64,000 bases of DNA, taken from NCBI GenBank assembly GCA_036751905.1, contig DAIOTP010000001.1:1-64000 (forward strand), written 5' to 3'. A program made the translations under genes and the position numbers. This stretch comes from T3Sed10-241 sp036751905 (GTDB lineage Bacteria; Bacteroidota; Bacteroidia; Flavobacteriales_D; Cryomorphaceae). The notes under the pieces were generated by a model. It did no database searches and was not told where the DNA came from. It saw nothing but the letters and a program-made list of their open reading frames with translations. Below, in pieces: positions 53,008 through 62,469 of the stretch. Position 1 is the first letter of the stretch. Every line of letters begins with the position of its first letter.

Positions 53008-55086
53008 TTGAATAATCCAAAACGCTACACCATTACCGCTGCACTTCCTTACGCCAACGGGCCATTGCACATTGGCCACATGGCTGGTGTGTACATCCCC
53101 GCCGATACCTACGTGCGCTACCTCCGCGCGCGCAACCGTGAGGTAGCCTTTGTGTGCGGCAGTGATGAGCACGGCGCGGCCATTACGCTTCGCGCAAAAA
53201 AAGAAGGACGCAGCCCCCAGGATCTTGTGGACGACTACCACAGTATCAACCAAAAGGCTTTTGCCGATTTTGGGATTGATTTTGACATTTACCACCGCAC
53301 CTCCGATGCGCTCCACCATACCACTGCCGGTGACTTCTTCCTCAAATTGCAGCAAAAGGGTGTTTTCGAAGAAAAACGCAGCGAGCAATACTACGATCCT
53401 GAGGCGGAGCAATTTCTCGCCGACCGATACATCACGGGCACCTGCCCCAAGTGTGGCTATGACCAAGCCTATGGCGACCAGTGCGAAAGCTGCGGCAGTA
53501 CCCTCAACCCGCAGGACCTGATACAGCCCAAAAGCACCCTGAGTGGTGCCACCCCCATACTGCGTGAAACCTCACACTGGTACCTGCCCATGGAGCGGCA
53601 TGAAGGCTGGCTGCGCACCTGGATCACAGAGGGCCGCCTTGACGGCAAATTTCACCACGACCCAGCAGAGTGGAAGCGGCAGGTGCTAGGGCAGTGCAAA
53701 TCATGGATCGATGGCGGCTTACAGGCGCGCGCCATGACCCGCGACCTGGACTGGGGCGTGCCAGTACCCTTGCCCAACAGCGAAGGCAAAGTGCTGTATG
53801 TGTGGCTCGATGCGCCCATAGGCTACATCAGTGCCACCAAGGCATGGGCACAAGCCCGGGGCATCGATTGGCAGCCCTGGTGGATGGATGCCGATACCAA
53901 ACTGGTGCACTTCCTTGCCAAGGACAACATCGTGTTTCACTGCATCATTTTTCCAATTTTGCTTAGGGAGCACGGGGGTTTTATACTGCCCAACAATGTA
54001 CCCGCCAACGAATTTCTCAACCTGGAAGCACGGAAAATCAGCACTTCACGCAATTGGGCAGTATGGCTGCACGAATACCTGGCCGATTTTCCCGAAAGGC
54101 AGGATGAGTTGCGCTATGTGCTCACAGGCATTGCCCCCGAGTTTCGCGACAGCGAGTTCACCTGGACCGACTTCCAAACCCGTGTGAACAACGAGCTGGT
54201 GGCCGTGCTAGGCAATTTTGTAAACCGCACCATAGTGCTCACGCACAAGCTTTTTGGCGGGAAGGTGCCCTCCATGGCCAGCATTGATTTTGAAAATGAC
54301 AACAGCAGCACTGCCCTGGCACGCATCCGCGAATTTGGAGACGAGATAGCCAGCCTCATTGAGGCCTATCGCTTCAAAGAAGCACAGGCGGAAGTAATGC
54401 GCTTCGCCCAGCTGGGCAACCGCATCCTCACCCAGGAGGAGCCCTGGAAAACTGTGAAAACCCAACCTGAACACGCAGCAGCGGTGCTCCACATTTGCCT
54501 GCAAATCAGCGCCAACCTCTCGATACTTGCCGCCCCATTTCTGCCCGATACTTCCCGCAAGATGGGTGAAATGCTTGCTCAGCCAGTGATGACGTGGAAC
54601 GACATTGGCCCAACACTACTTCCCGAAGGGCATGCCATAGGCGAAGCCAAGCTGCTTTTCGCCAAAGTGGAAGATGCCGAGGTGGCGGCCCAGGTCAAAA
54701 AATTGGAACAATCGGTGGCGCCTATGGCCCCCGCTGAAATGAAACACATGCCCGAAAAAGAACACATCGCTTTCGACGACTTTATGAAAATGGATATCCG
54801 CGTGGCCACCATCATAGCCGCCGAAAGGGTGCCCAAAACCGACAAATTGCTAAAACTCGACCTCGATACAGGCCTCGACCGCCGCACGGTGGTGTCAGGC
54901 ATAGCCGAGTATTACGATCCGGCCGAATTGCCGGGTCAGCAAGTGAGTATATTGATGAATTTGGCTCCAAGGAAGTTAAAGGGCATAGAATCACAAGGCA
55001 TGGTGCTCATGGCCGAGGATGCCGATGGCAAGCTCTACTTTGTTCGTCCGGATGGCAGCCCGCAGAATGGCGCCACTGTGCGTTGA
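53008..55086 (+). CDS. metG: Methionyl-tRNA synthetase
   Basis: 692 aa from the TTG at 53008 (reads M-NNPKRYTITAALPYANG), chosen because the -7 element at 52975-52982 lies before it and family members start at this point. HIGH reads HIGHMAGVY. A zinc knuckle follows (CPKCGYDQAYGDQCESCG), and the KMSKS loop is KISTSRNWAVW, the form usual in this phylum. The C-terminal ~110 residues (FMKMDIRVATIIAAERVPKTDKLLKL) are an EMAPII/Trbp-like tRNA-binding domain. Its stop overlaps the predicted tRNA-Arg promoter. Confidence 0.95.
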   Translation: MNNPKRYTITAALPYANGPLHIGHMAGVYIPADTYVRYLRARNREVAFVCGSDEHGAAITLRAKKEGRSPQDLVDDYHSINQKAFADFGIDFDIYHRTSDALHHTTAGDFFLKLQQKGVFEEKRSEQYYDPEAEQFLADRYITGTCPKCGYDQAYGDQCESCGSTLNPQDLIQPKSTLSGATPILRETSHWYLPMERHEGWLRTWITEGRLDGKFHHDPAEWKRQVLGQCKSWIDGGLQARAMTRDLDWGVPVPLPNSEGKVLYVWLDAPIGYISATKAWAQARGIDWQPWWMDADTKLVHFLAKDNIVFHCIIFPILLREHGGFILPNNVPANEFLNLEARKISTSRNWAVWLHEYLADFPERQDELRYVLTGIAPEFRDSEFTWTDFQTRVNNELVAVLGNFVNRTIVLTHKLFGGKVPSMASIDFENDNSSTALARIREFGDEIASLIEAYRFKEAQAEVMRFAQLGNRILTQEEPWKTVKTQPEHAAAVLHICLQISANLSILAAPFLPDTSRKMGEMLAQPVMTWNDIGPTLLPEGHAIGEAKLLFAKVEDAEVAAQVKKLEQSVAPMAPAEMKHMPEKEHIAFDDFMKMDIRVATIIAAERVPKTDKLLKLDLDTGLDRRTVVSGIAEYYDPAELPGQQVSILMNLAPRKLKGIESQGMVLMAEDADGKLYFVRPDGSPQNGATVR

Positions 55087-55112
55087 TGTTGCGGTAAGAA
55101 TTGCTAAATTTG
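55083..55112 (+). promoter_or_regulatory. Predicted tRNA-Arg promoter
   Basis: TTG (55083-55085), 19 bases, TAAATTTG (55105-55112), the closest match to the Bacteroidota consensus in the window. The TTG overlaps the metG stop codon; the tRNA begins about 20 bases after the -7 element. Confidence 0.6.
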
Positions 55113-55132
55113 CCGCCCCCAAAAGTGGGAAT

Positions 55133-55207
55133 GGCCTCGTAGTTCAATGGATAGAATAGAAGTTTCCTAAACTTTAGATATGGGTTCGATTCCCGTCGAG
55201 GCTACCA
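55133..55207 (+). tRNA. tRNA-Arg (anticodon CCU), CCA encoded
   Basis: Folds as a cloverleaf: 7-bp acceptor GGCCTCG/CGAGGCT, D arm GTTC...GAAT, anticodon arm GAAGT/ACTTT with loop TTCCTAA (anticodon CCT), 4-base variable loop and T arm ATGGG/CCCGT with TTCGATT. A CCA end is encoded. It reads AGG codons. 75 bases including CCA. Confidence 0.93.
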
Positions 55208-55273
55208 ATTCAATACAGCGCATGACCTTGGCTTCCAAGTAAGAGCGTTACTCAATGCAAGGTGCCGAGCCCT

Positions 55274-55843
55274 TCAGCGCATCCGCACCAATTTGGCCGG
55301 CACCCCGGCATAAACGCCGTTGGCCTCATAGCGCAATTTGCCGCTGAGCACAGCATTGGCGCCTACAATGGCACCCGGAGGCAGGTGCACACCCATCATC
55401 ACCACCGCCGATGCTCCGATGCCTACGCCAGTTTCTATAACAATTGGTGCCGTATCTGAAGGTTGATCCACAGCCAGTACCCCGGGCTTGAGCTGGTGAA
55501 AACTGCCCCTTATTCCGGTATTTTCGGCTATGCTCACCCTGTCGCCCAAGGTGATGGTGCTCAAGGTGCTCAGCACAACACGGTCACTCAAAAACACGCC
55601 TTGGCCTATGTGCAGATTCGCCTCTGGAGCAATTTCAAAAGTCACGTCTTTGCCCAGTGTAAGGCCTTTGCCAATGGTGAAATTTCGTGATGGGTACTGC
55701 CTGAACAGCGGCCAACCCGCAGCGCGCATACCCCCTCCAACTTTACAACCCAAAGCGCTCAGCAACCATGTGAGCAGTACTCCGCGCAGCCGCATGGAAA
55801 ATGCCTTCCTGTATGCGAGCAAGACGCTTAATTTCAACCCCAT
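55274..55843 (-). CDS. Hexapeptide-repeat acyltransferase
   Basis: 189 aa from MGLKLSVLLAY (55843), overlapping the glycosyltransferase stop by 10 bases; the longer frame upstream is its antisense shadow. The chain has the left-handed beta-helix pattern of hexapeptide repeats (FTIGKGLTLGKDVTFEIAPEANLHIGQGVFLSDRVVLS, then VGIGASAVVMMGVHLPPGAIVGANAV) and ends YAGVPAKLVRMR, as in WcaF/NeuD-like O-acetyltransferases of surface polysaccharides. Donor and acceptor unknown; pairing with GT2 suggests glycan decoration. Confidence 0.8.
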   Translation of the reverse strand: MGLKLSVLLAYRKAFSMRLRGVLLTWLLSALGCKVGGGMRAAGWPLFRQYPSRNFTIGKGLTLGKDVTFEIAPEANLHIGQGVFLSDRVVLSTLSTITLGDRVSIAENTGIRGSFHQLKPGVLAVDQPSDTAPIVIETGVGIGASAVVMMGVHLPPGAIVGANAVLSGKLRYEANGVYAGVPAKLVRMR

Positions 55844-56634
55844 CTTCTTTTTAACACCCTGTTCAAGAGCCACGTGGTTTTTGTAATCCGGGCCATGCCA
55901 AATATAAAGTTCCTGTAGGATTTTTTTCGTTCGCATTTGCGCAAAAGTAACTTCGTTTGCGCGGCGTAACCCGTATGATAACGCTCCTGAATGGCGGCGG
56001 CCTCTCTGTACGTGCCACAACCGACATTGCTGGCGCCCCCCAATGAGAAATAGGCAAGCGGCATATCGATGTAGCTGAATCCCAGCTGTTGTTGCCAAAG
56101 TTGCAGGAAAAATGCATAGTCGGCGGCAAGTCGGTAGGCCGTGTCGTACCCACCCAAAGCGTCGAAACAAGCTTTTTTGACGAAAGTGGCCGGATGAAAA
56201 ATGCCCATGCCCTGGGGCATGAATTCGGGGCGTGGACGTTCCTCCCGCTCATAAATCTGACCGTCCAGCTCCTTTACCTTCACCATGTTGCCATGAATCA
56301 CATCAGCATTCGGATGGTTTTCCATATGCTTGACCACTTCCGCGATGGTGTGCGGGAAGTATCGGTCATCGGCATTGAGGAAAGATACGTATTGACCTTT
56401 GGCCAAAGCGGCGCCTTTGTTCATCGCATCGTACATGCCTTCATCGGGGGCACTCACCCAGTGGTCGATATGGGCGTCATGATGGCGCAGTACCTCCACC
56501 GTACCATCCTTAGACCCTCCATCCACGATGATGAATTCATACGCGTCACTGATTTGACTCCTAACGGAATCAATGGTGGCTGCGAGTGTAGTGGAGGCGT
56601 TGTAAGCGGCTGTAATGATACTTATTGCGGGCAT
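55834..56634 (-). CDS. Family 2 glycosyltransferase
   Basis: 266 aa from MPAISIITAAYNAS (56634), the normal GT2 opening; ATGs further up add a non-homologous stretch. The nucleotide-sugar site has FIIVDGGSKDGTVEVL, WVSAPDEGMYDAMNKGAALAKG, and the DxD-like FLNADDRYFP. It resembles the WcaA/colanic-type transferases that add a sugar to a lipid-linked glycan. The acyltransferase gene overlaps its end, suggesting they modify the same polymer. Confidence 0.9.
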   Translation of the reverse strand: MPAISIITAAYNASTTLAATIDSVRSQISDAYEFIIVDGGSKDGTVEVLRHHDAHIDHWVSAPDEGMYDAMNKGAALAKGQYVSFLNADDRYFPHTIAEVVKHMENHPNADVIHGNMVKVKELDGQIYEREERPRPEFMPQGMGIFHPATFVKKACFDALGGYDTAYRLAADYAFFLQLWQQQLGFSYIDMPLAYFSLGGASNVGCGTYREAAAIQERYHTGYAAQTKLLLRKCERKKSYRNFIFGMARITKTTWLLNRVLKRRWG

Positions 56635-56759
56635 TGGGCCACTGCGCCTTGAGCCGCCATGCAGAGGTGTATGTTCATTAGTTGAATGCACGTACGCGAA
56701 GGTAGGCATTGCACCTACTTGAAATGAAGGTGCAGGCATGATATATCATTGCCAAAAAA

Positions 56760-57416
56760 TCAGTTGATTCTGCGCACCACCTCTAGGGTAGGCAATATGC
56801 GGTGCTTGAGTTCTACATGCTGCAACTTTCCATTGTGCGCATGTTTGTAGGTGTTCAGCTCGCCAGAACTTTTGGGATTGCGCAATACCAGCAATCCCTC
56901 ATCGCTTCCGCGCAATATAGGTCTATATACACCTGTAGTTTCGGAATATACCATGCTTCCAACTGCGGGAGCCTCAAAATAGAGCGTACAGCCTGAGTAA
57001 CGAATAGGGCCTTCAATGCGCCCCAGCTCCCCATCGCATACCACATCGTAATACCCGTCGCGCCATATCGTTTCCGTTTTGGTACGCAGAGAACCATTGA
57101 GGTAAGCAGTACCTTCAGAGGCCTGCAAGATGCCGTGTTTGAATGCTGCCTTCACTTTGTAGGAGATATGAACCCTGACTATGGCGTCGACACTAAGTTC
57201 TGTGACCACCTCATAGCGCATCAAATCTCCATCGAGGTGGCGGTGCACGCGTACCTCGCCAATAGATTCTTTGTGCCGCTTCACATCGTAGGTGCATTTT
57301 TCGGTTTGTGCTTCCGCTAAAAAAGAAGTCAGCAAGACCAACACCAAGATGTGCACGGATCGTTGGCATTCACTTGCAGGAATGCTTGCTATCCGCATAA
57401 GCTGGGTTGCGCGCAT
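56760..57416 (-). CDS. DUF6134-like secreted protein
   Basis: 218 aa with a signal peptide ending FLAEAQ. The mature chain (CTYDVKRHKESIGEVRVHRH, VHISYKVKAAFKHGILQASEGTAYLNG, then KLQHVELKHRILPTLEVVRRIN) matches what I recall of DUF6134, beta-rich periplasmic proteins of Bacteroidota with no known function. Starts at 57416 and 57398 are both possible. It stands between the glycosyltransferase and the YihY-family gene. Confidence 0.6.
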   Translation of the reverse strand: MRATQLMRIASIPASECQRSVHILVLVLLTSFLAEAQTEKCTYDVKRHKESIGEVRVHRHLDGDLMRYEVVTELSVDAIVRVHISYKVKAAFKHGILQASEGTAYLNGSLRTKTETIWRDGYYDVVCDGELGRIEGPIRYSGCTLYFEAPAVGSMVYSETTGVYRPILRGSDEGLLVLRNPKSSGELNTYKHAHNGKLQHVELKHRILPTLEVVRRIN

Positions 57417-57494
57417 AACCCGTTGTACGAAAGTTGCAGAACCTTGTTACGCCGGCAGTTTTCTTACTTTAAGTTGATATGCAAAGGTTCCGCG

Positions 57495-58475
57495 TCACTG
57501 CTTGACATCGCTGCCCCGCTTAATGACCACCTCCTTCTCCATGATGATCATGGAGTGTTTCAATGGAATAATCCCCTCGCCATAGTGCTCGGCATAGGTT
57601 CGAATCATGGCAGCGCCAAAAAAGAAAATGAGGCACGCATATGACACCCAAAGCAGCAGGATGACCACGGAGCCCGCCGCCCCATACATGGTGCCGGGTG
57701 AGGCTTTTCCAAAATAATATCCGAGTAAAAAAACCCCGAAATTGAACAGAATGGCCGTAACGATGCTCCCGCGCCATATCACGGACCAGGCTACGCGGGC
57801 ATCGGGCATAAAGCGGAACATCAACGTGAAGAGAACTGCTATAACGCCCGTGCTGAGTGTATAATCAAGCAGCTGTGCTGCAAGCACATATGCAGGCTCC
57901 CATATGGTGGCCAAAAATCCACTCAAGGCGGTAAGCATGGCTGAACCCACGAAACTAAGCAAAAGCAAAAACCCAATAACCAGCACAAAACCAAAGCTAA
58001 TGGTGCGGTCGATGACCAATTTTAAGATGTTTCTTTTCGGATCCTGCCGTATATCCCACATGGCGTTCAATGACAGCTGCAAATGGTAAAATACACCGGT
58101 AGCACCGAAAAGTAAGACCCCAATACCGATGATGGTAGCGATTTTGCTTTGGCCACCGAGTTGTATGCTTTCGAGCATCCCAGTTACTGAATTTGCGGCT
58201 TCCGTGCCTATGGTGTCTTCAATTTGCTCAAATATTTCTCCTTCCACTAAATCGTTGCCCCAAATGGACCCAACTGAATTGACAACAACCACCAACAACC
58301 CTGGCAGCGATAGCAAGGCATAATAAGCCACAACAGCGCCCAATCTCCAAGGGTCGTGGCTGTTCCAGGCTTTAAAACTGGCTTTTAAAAAGCCAAACGT
58401 ATCACGTACGTGAAACTTTTTCAACTCCCTCCCTTCCCCGTTTTCGTCGGCAATATGGTTTACGTAAGTGCTCAA
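57495..58475 (-). CDS. YihY/BrkB-family membrane protein
   Basis: 326 aa with six hydrophobic segments. YYALLSLPGLLVVVVNSVGSIWG, GVFYHLQLSLNAMWDI and the late YGAAGSVVILLLWVSYACLIFFFGA are the landmarks of the YihY/BrkB family (once mislabelled RNase BN). Function is not known; a transport role is assumed. The small membrane protein gene at 58512 lies 36 bases upstream and may be co-transcribed. Confidence 0.92.
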   Translation of the reverse strand: MSTYVNHIADENGEGRELKKFHVRDTFGFLKASFKAWNSHDPWRLGAVVAYYALLSLPGLLVVVVNSVGSIWGNDLVEGEIFEQIEDTIGTEAANSVTGMLESIQLGGQSKIATIIGIGVLLFGATGVFYHLQLSLNAMWDIRQDPKRNILKLVIDRTISFGFVLVIGFLLLLSFVGSAMLTALSGFLATIWEPAYVLAAQLLDYTLSTGVIAVLFTLMFRFMPDARVAWSVIWRGSIVTAILFNFGVFLLGYYFGKASPGTMYGAAGSVVILLLWVSYACLIFFFGAAMIRTYAEHYGEGIIPLKHSMIIMEKEVVIKRGSDVKQ

Positions 58476-58511
58476 TTGATTTTAAAATAATCCTGCGGAA
58501 AAAAGCCCAAT

Positions 58512-58853
58512 TTAAAGATTCTTCTCAGCATTGTCGCCATTTTGGGTATCATTGGCATTTCCATTTTCCTCAGCCTCGTTTACAGCTTCAACGATATCTC
58601 TTGACAAATCCGTTTTTTCGCTCCAGCGGTACAGCACAGCTATTTTATAACCAAGCTTTATGGCTGTGCCGGTACCATCCTTTTCGGCAATCCATAGAAA
58701 CACTTTTTTAAGTGGTTTAATGTAAGGCATGAGGATGAGCGCTGTAATGCCATACAGCGCCCAACCAAAAGGCAAAAATGGCAACACAATGCTTATGCTT
58801 CCAAGAACAAAACACGCAAGTGCGAGCAGTGGTATGACGTATTTTTTATTCAA
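58512..58853 (-). CDS. Small membrane protein, 113 aa, hypothetical
   Basis: Not recognised. Two hydrophobic segments at about residues 6-24 and 29-46, then a charged cytoplasmic part with KPLKKVFLWIAEKDGTGTAIKLGYKIAVLYRW and an acidic, Asn/Glu-rich tail. It lies between the large histidine kinase gene (43 bases) and the YihY-family gene (36 bases), all on the minus strand. Confidence 0.6.
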   Translation of the reverse strand: MNKKYVIPLLALACFVLGSISIVLPFLPFGWALYGITALILMPYIKPLKKVFLWIAEKDGTGTAIKLGYKIAVLYRWSEKTDLSRDIVEAVNEAEENGNANDTQNGDNAEKNL

Positions 58854-58896
58854 GGGAACAGCGGGGGATTTCAGGCGATAAATAAGTCAGATACTG

Positions 58897-61722
58897 CTAT
58901 TTGGTAAGGGTGATATGAAAAGTTGTTCCAACCCCTACTTCACTTTCAACTTCGATGCGTCCGCCTATGGCTTCCACCTGATTTTTGGTGATAAAGAGCC
59001 CTAGTCCACGCGCTTCGGGGTGGTTGTGGAAAGTTTTGTAAAGCCCAAAAAGCTTGTCGCCGTGTCGGGCCAAATCGATTCCTACCCCATTGTCGGTGAT
59101 GGATACAACGAGATTGTTCAACTTTTCCGTGGCGCTTATATGGATCTCACACATTGTATCTGGCTTGGCATACTTCATGGCATTGCCAAGCAGATTGAAG
59201 AAAATACTGTCGAGGTAGGCAGGAATACCGCGCACACATTCGCTTCCAATAAGGCGGTTGTGTACCTTGCAAGGCTTTGTGGATGCCGTAACGTTGAGTA
59301 TGGCACGCTCCATGACGGGAGCCAATGGAATGTACTCCAATACATCTTGTTCGTTGGCCCGAAGCAGCGCTACCTGACTGAGATGGTCCAGCGTTTCCCG
59401 CAAATTGCCGGAGACCCTCTTGAGCAATTGCATCATTTCAATGCTTGCTAAATCAGGCCGGGTTTTGGAAATCAGCTCGAGCAGGGATTCAAAATTCCCG
59501 GAATGTGATTTGAGGTTGTGTGCTACAATGTGGGCGAAATTTCGAAGTCTTTTATTTTGATCCTGTGTCAATTGCAGCAATTTCTTCTGTTCTTCCTGGT
59601 GCAGCAGTTCTTCGGTTACATCCTGGGCAGTTCCAAAGATATACACACAGGTGTCGCCTTCGAACTCCGTTCTTGCCATAATGCGCAGATACCGTTCTTT
59701 GCCCTTGGCTGTTATAATAGGCAGCGTGTAATCCATCTTGTAGTTTGGGTCAGTCTTTGCCTGTTTGATGATCTCCCTCACTTCGTCCCTTGTCGGTTCA
59801 TCTTTGTAAAATGCAATCGATTGTTCAGCGTTGGGTGCTGGCCCCACTTCAAGCTCATGGATGTCAAAGCATACTTTCGACCAGTATCTCAATCCTGTCT
59901 TAAAATCAATCTCAAAAGCACCGACCTTTGCCATTTGTCCGGCTTGTTCAAGCATAATGCGCGTGCGCATGAGTTCGTCGTCGGTGCGGGCGCGTAGTTG
60001 AAGATTGACCAGCAATTCTGCAAAAACCCTTACCAACAGCTTCGCATATTGGTCAAAGTGTACATCACTGCGCGACGTTTCCACACCTACACATCCCAGG
60101 CAATGGTGGTCGTGCATGAGCGGATGGCTGTAAAGCGAATTTACGCCCTGCTTTTCGAGCATTTGTCGCTCCGCCTTGTCGGGATTCAGGTCATCAATTT
60201 TCGATACCTTGATGGGCTCTCCTTTCTTGTGTGCCGCCACCCAGCGCTCAAAGGCCTGCATCGGCACTTCTTGCAAGCGTTCTTGCCATGAGGTGATCCC
60301 CTCACGACACCACTCATAGGTATTGTATCCCAGCATGGTTTCCCAGTCATAGCGGAACACAAAAACCCTATCAGCACCGGTGAATTCGCCAATCTCACTA
60401 AGCGATTGCCGCACTCGGTCAGGAACTTTAGAAATGGGAATGTTGATGTAGCCGCAGGCAATGTTGGCGAGTAGACTGTGCGCCTTCATCACCTTTTCCT
60501 TTTCTTCAAGGAGGGTGCGCAATTCTTGCTCAGATTGGCGCAGCGCATCTTCAGCCCGCTTTTGTTCGGTAATGTCAATGCTTATACCCCTGTAGCCAAG
60601 AAATTGACCTTGAGCACCAAAATGCGGTGATCCTGAAGTGAGCATGGTTCTCGCATTGCCATGGACATCTTTGGTCACCTTCAGTACGCTTTCCCAGGAT
60701 GCCTGCTTATCAAGCAATTCAGAAAATTGAGATTTGTAGGCTTCCCGATCTTTTTCAGGCGAAAAGTCAAAAAAGTATTTCTTGCCTATAGTGTCGGCTA
60801 TATTGTGTCCAAATTTGGTCTCAATCACTTCGTTCACATAGGTATATCTACCTGAAGGATCAATTTCCCAGACCACCGTGCCACTGTTGATGGCAATTTC
60901 CCGATAGCGCTCGGTTATGAGTTGGATTTTGTTTTGGTGGATCTTTTCGTCGGTAATGTCCTGAATTACACACTGTATACCCGTGGGCCTGCCATGCTCA
61001 TCCCGGATAAAGGATACCCTCATTTTGATATCCCTTAGGCTGCCATCAGCATGGTAGGCTTTCGTTTCAATTTCACTCAATCGCTTTTTCCCGTCACCTT
61101 GCTGGTTGTCTAGTGCCAATTCCTCCATCAGAATAGCCTTCATGTGATCAAGTGACTCTGGAGGAAATCTTTTTTCAGGGGGCAGCAAAAGGGCCTCTGC
61201 CGCGCTGTAGCCCAATACACCTTCGATGGCTGCGCTGACAAAGGTGAGATTCAAATGAAGGTCGAGGGTGCAATAAACCTCCGATAAGTTGTTGACAATG
61301 TCGAGCTGCTTGCGCTCGTGTTCGCGCAGTGCACTTTCTGTTTTTTTCGATTGCGTGACATCCAGGCCAACACAAAGTACTCCCAACGGCTGTTTCAGCC
61401 CATCACACATCAGGCTAAATTCCCATTCGGTCCAATAGTATTCCCCATTTTGACCAGGTTTCCGAAGACTTACTTTAAAGCATTTGTCTGGCTTTTCCAT
61501 ACATTGCTGCACAGTATCCATACAGTTTTGGAGGTCATCGGGGTGGATGGTTTGCGCGTAGGTTTTGACCTTGTAGTTTTCGGTTCCCGACTCAAAGCGC
61601 TCTAAAAAAAGCTTGTTGGCATAGATGTAGCTGCCCTGCAGTCCAATTCCCACAACGAAGTATTTCTCCGAATCTCGGAGAAAAGGCGGGATCACATTTT
61701 CAATATCTTGGGTCTGGGTCAT
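58897..61722 (-). CDS. Multi-PAS/GAF sensor histidine kinase
   Basis: 941 aa from MTQTQDIENV (61722). No membrane segment, so cytoplasmic. Order: PAS (about 15-123), PAS (140-258), PAS (275-387), GAF (410-575), PAS (590-705), then a dimerisation helix FAHIVAHNLKSHSGNFES with the phosphoacceptor His near 735, and an ATPase domain with FFNLLGNAMKYAKPD, DNGVGID and RGLGLFITKNQVEAIGG. The CheY-like regulator at 61845-62243 is 122 bases upstream on the same strand and is the natural partner. The signals sensed are unknown; the GAF domain has no bilin-binding Cys that I can identify with confidence. Confidence 0.92.
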   Translation of the reverse strand: MTQTQDIENVIPPFLRDSEKYFVVGIGLQGSYIYANKLFLERFESGTENYKVKTYAQTIHPDDLQNCMDTVQQCMEKPDKCFKVSLRKPGQNGEYYWTEWEFSLMCDGLKQPLGVLCVGLDVTQSKKTESALREHERKQLDIVNNLSEVYCTLDLHLNLTFVSAAIEGVLGYSAAEALLLPPEKRFPPESLDHMKAILMEELALDNQQGDGKKRLSEIETKAYHADGSLRDIKMRVSFIRDEHGRPTGIQCVIQDITDEKIHQNKIQLITERYREIAINSGTVVWEIDPSGRYTYVNEVIETKFGHNIADTIGKKYFFDFSPEKDREAYKSQFSELLDKQASWESVLKVTKDVHGNARTMLTSGSPHFGAQGQFLGYRGISIDITEQKRAEDALRQSEQELRTLLEEKEKVMKAHSLLANIACGYINIPISKVPDRVRQSLSEIGEFTGADRVFVFRYDWETMLGYNTYEWCREGITSWQERLQEVPMQAFERWVAAHKKGEPIKVSKIDDLNPDKAERQMLEKQGVNSLYSHPLMHDHHCLGCVGVETSRSDVHFDQYAKLLVRVFAELLVNLQLRARTDDELMRTRIMLEQAGQMAKVGAFEIDFKTGLRYWSKVCFDIHELEVGPAPNAEQSIAFYKDEPTRDEVREIIKQAKTDPNYKMDYTLPIITAKGKERYLRIMARTEFEGDTCVYIFGTAQDVTEELLHQEEQKKLLQLTQDQNKRLRNFAHIVAHNLKSHSGNFESLLELISKTRPDLASIEMMQLLKRVSGNLRETLDHLSQVALLRANEQDVLEYIPLAPVMERAILNVTASTKPCKVHNRLIGSECVRGIPAYLDSIFFNLLGNAMKYAKPDTMCEIHISATEKLNNLVVSITDNGVGIDLARHGDKLFGLYKTFHNHPEARGLGLFITKNQVEAIGGRIEVESEVGVGTTFHITLTK

Positions 61723-61844
61723 GGGCCGAATACACAACGCTGCCGAAAATACGATTTTCCATTGGTAGCGATCGCATTTATTGATACCCCTGGATTATTG
61801 TTGCACCGCGCTGCCATTGTTCTTTTCGGCTGATTCCGCAATAC

Positions 61845-62243
61845 TCAATTCACAGGTTGCAGACTTTGAAGTATTTCCTCCAAAAATGCTTCCGAAAGCG
61901 GTTTCGTAATGAAGCCCTTTACCACGGGGTATTTTTTGCTGCGCATTTGGTCATCGGGGTGATCTGAGCTAGAAACGATGTATATGACAGGTGCATTTTC
62001 AATGTCCAGTTTTTGGTATTCGTCCAGGAAATTCCATGCATCCCAAATGGGCATGTTGATATCAAGCAAGATGAGGTGAGGCATCTCATCAGGAGCATCA
62101 AGACATTGTAAAATAAAGTTGTAGGCATCCTGCCCGTTTTCGCAGACTGTGATGACACCTATGGCTGAGCTGCGTGACAAAAGCGCTTTGGCTGTATAAA
62201 TGAATATGGGATCATCATCAATAATGCAGGTACGAATGGTCAT
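61845..62243 (-). CDS. Single-domain (CheY-like) response regulator
   Basis: 132 aa from MTIRTCIIDDDP (62243). Acidic pocket Asp9-Asp10, phosphoacceptor Asp61 in LLDINMP, Ser91-93 and Lys114 in FITKP are all present, so it should be phosphorylated. There is no output domain, as in Rcp1-like regulators that pair with multi-PAS kinases. It is transcribed towards the large kinase at 58897-61722. A TACTTTTG -7 element lies about 45 bases before the start. Confidence 0.93.
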   Translation of the reverse strand: MTIRTCIIDDDPIFIYTAKALLSRSSAIGVITVCENGQDAYNFILQCLDAPDEMPHLILLDINMPIWDAWNFLDEYQKLDIENAPVIYIVSSSDHPDDQMRSKKYPVVKGFITKPLSEAFLEEILQSLQPVN

Positions 62244-62290
62244 GGCCGGTTTGCCTTTAGAATTGTTTAACAGTTGAGTGGATAGGACCG

Positions 62291-62298
62291 CAAAAGTA
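62291..62298 (-). promoter_or_regulatory. Candidate -7 element for the response regulator
   Basis: TACTTTTG on the minus strand, perfect TAnnTTTG, the same octamer as upstream of dxs. No good -33 element. Confidence 0.4.
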
Positions 62299-62427
62299 AA
62301 AACTTTAAGCGCCATAGGCTTAACCCAAAAGCAGAATTTAACTTAACACAACCGTTCCTCCCCCGCTGATATTTCATCGGGCCTGGTTTGGTGAAAAATT
62401 GAGATGCCTCAATGCCGCCGTCGGTTG

Positions 62428-62435
62428 TAACTTTG
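62428..62435 (+). promoter_or_regulatory. Candidate -7 element for the ABC-F gene
   Basis: TAACTTTG, perfect TAnnTTTG, 34 bases before the ATG at 62470. No -33 TTG at the usual spacing. Confidence 0.4.
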
Positions 62436-62469
62436 CAGCGGTGATAAAGTCCCCACCCCGATTGATCCC

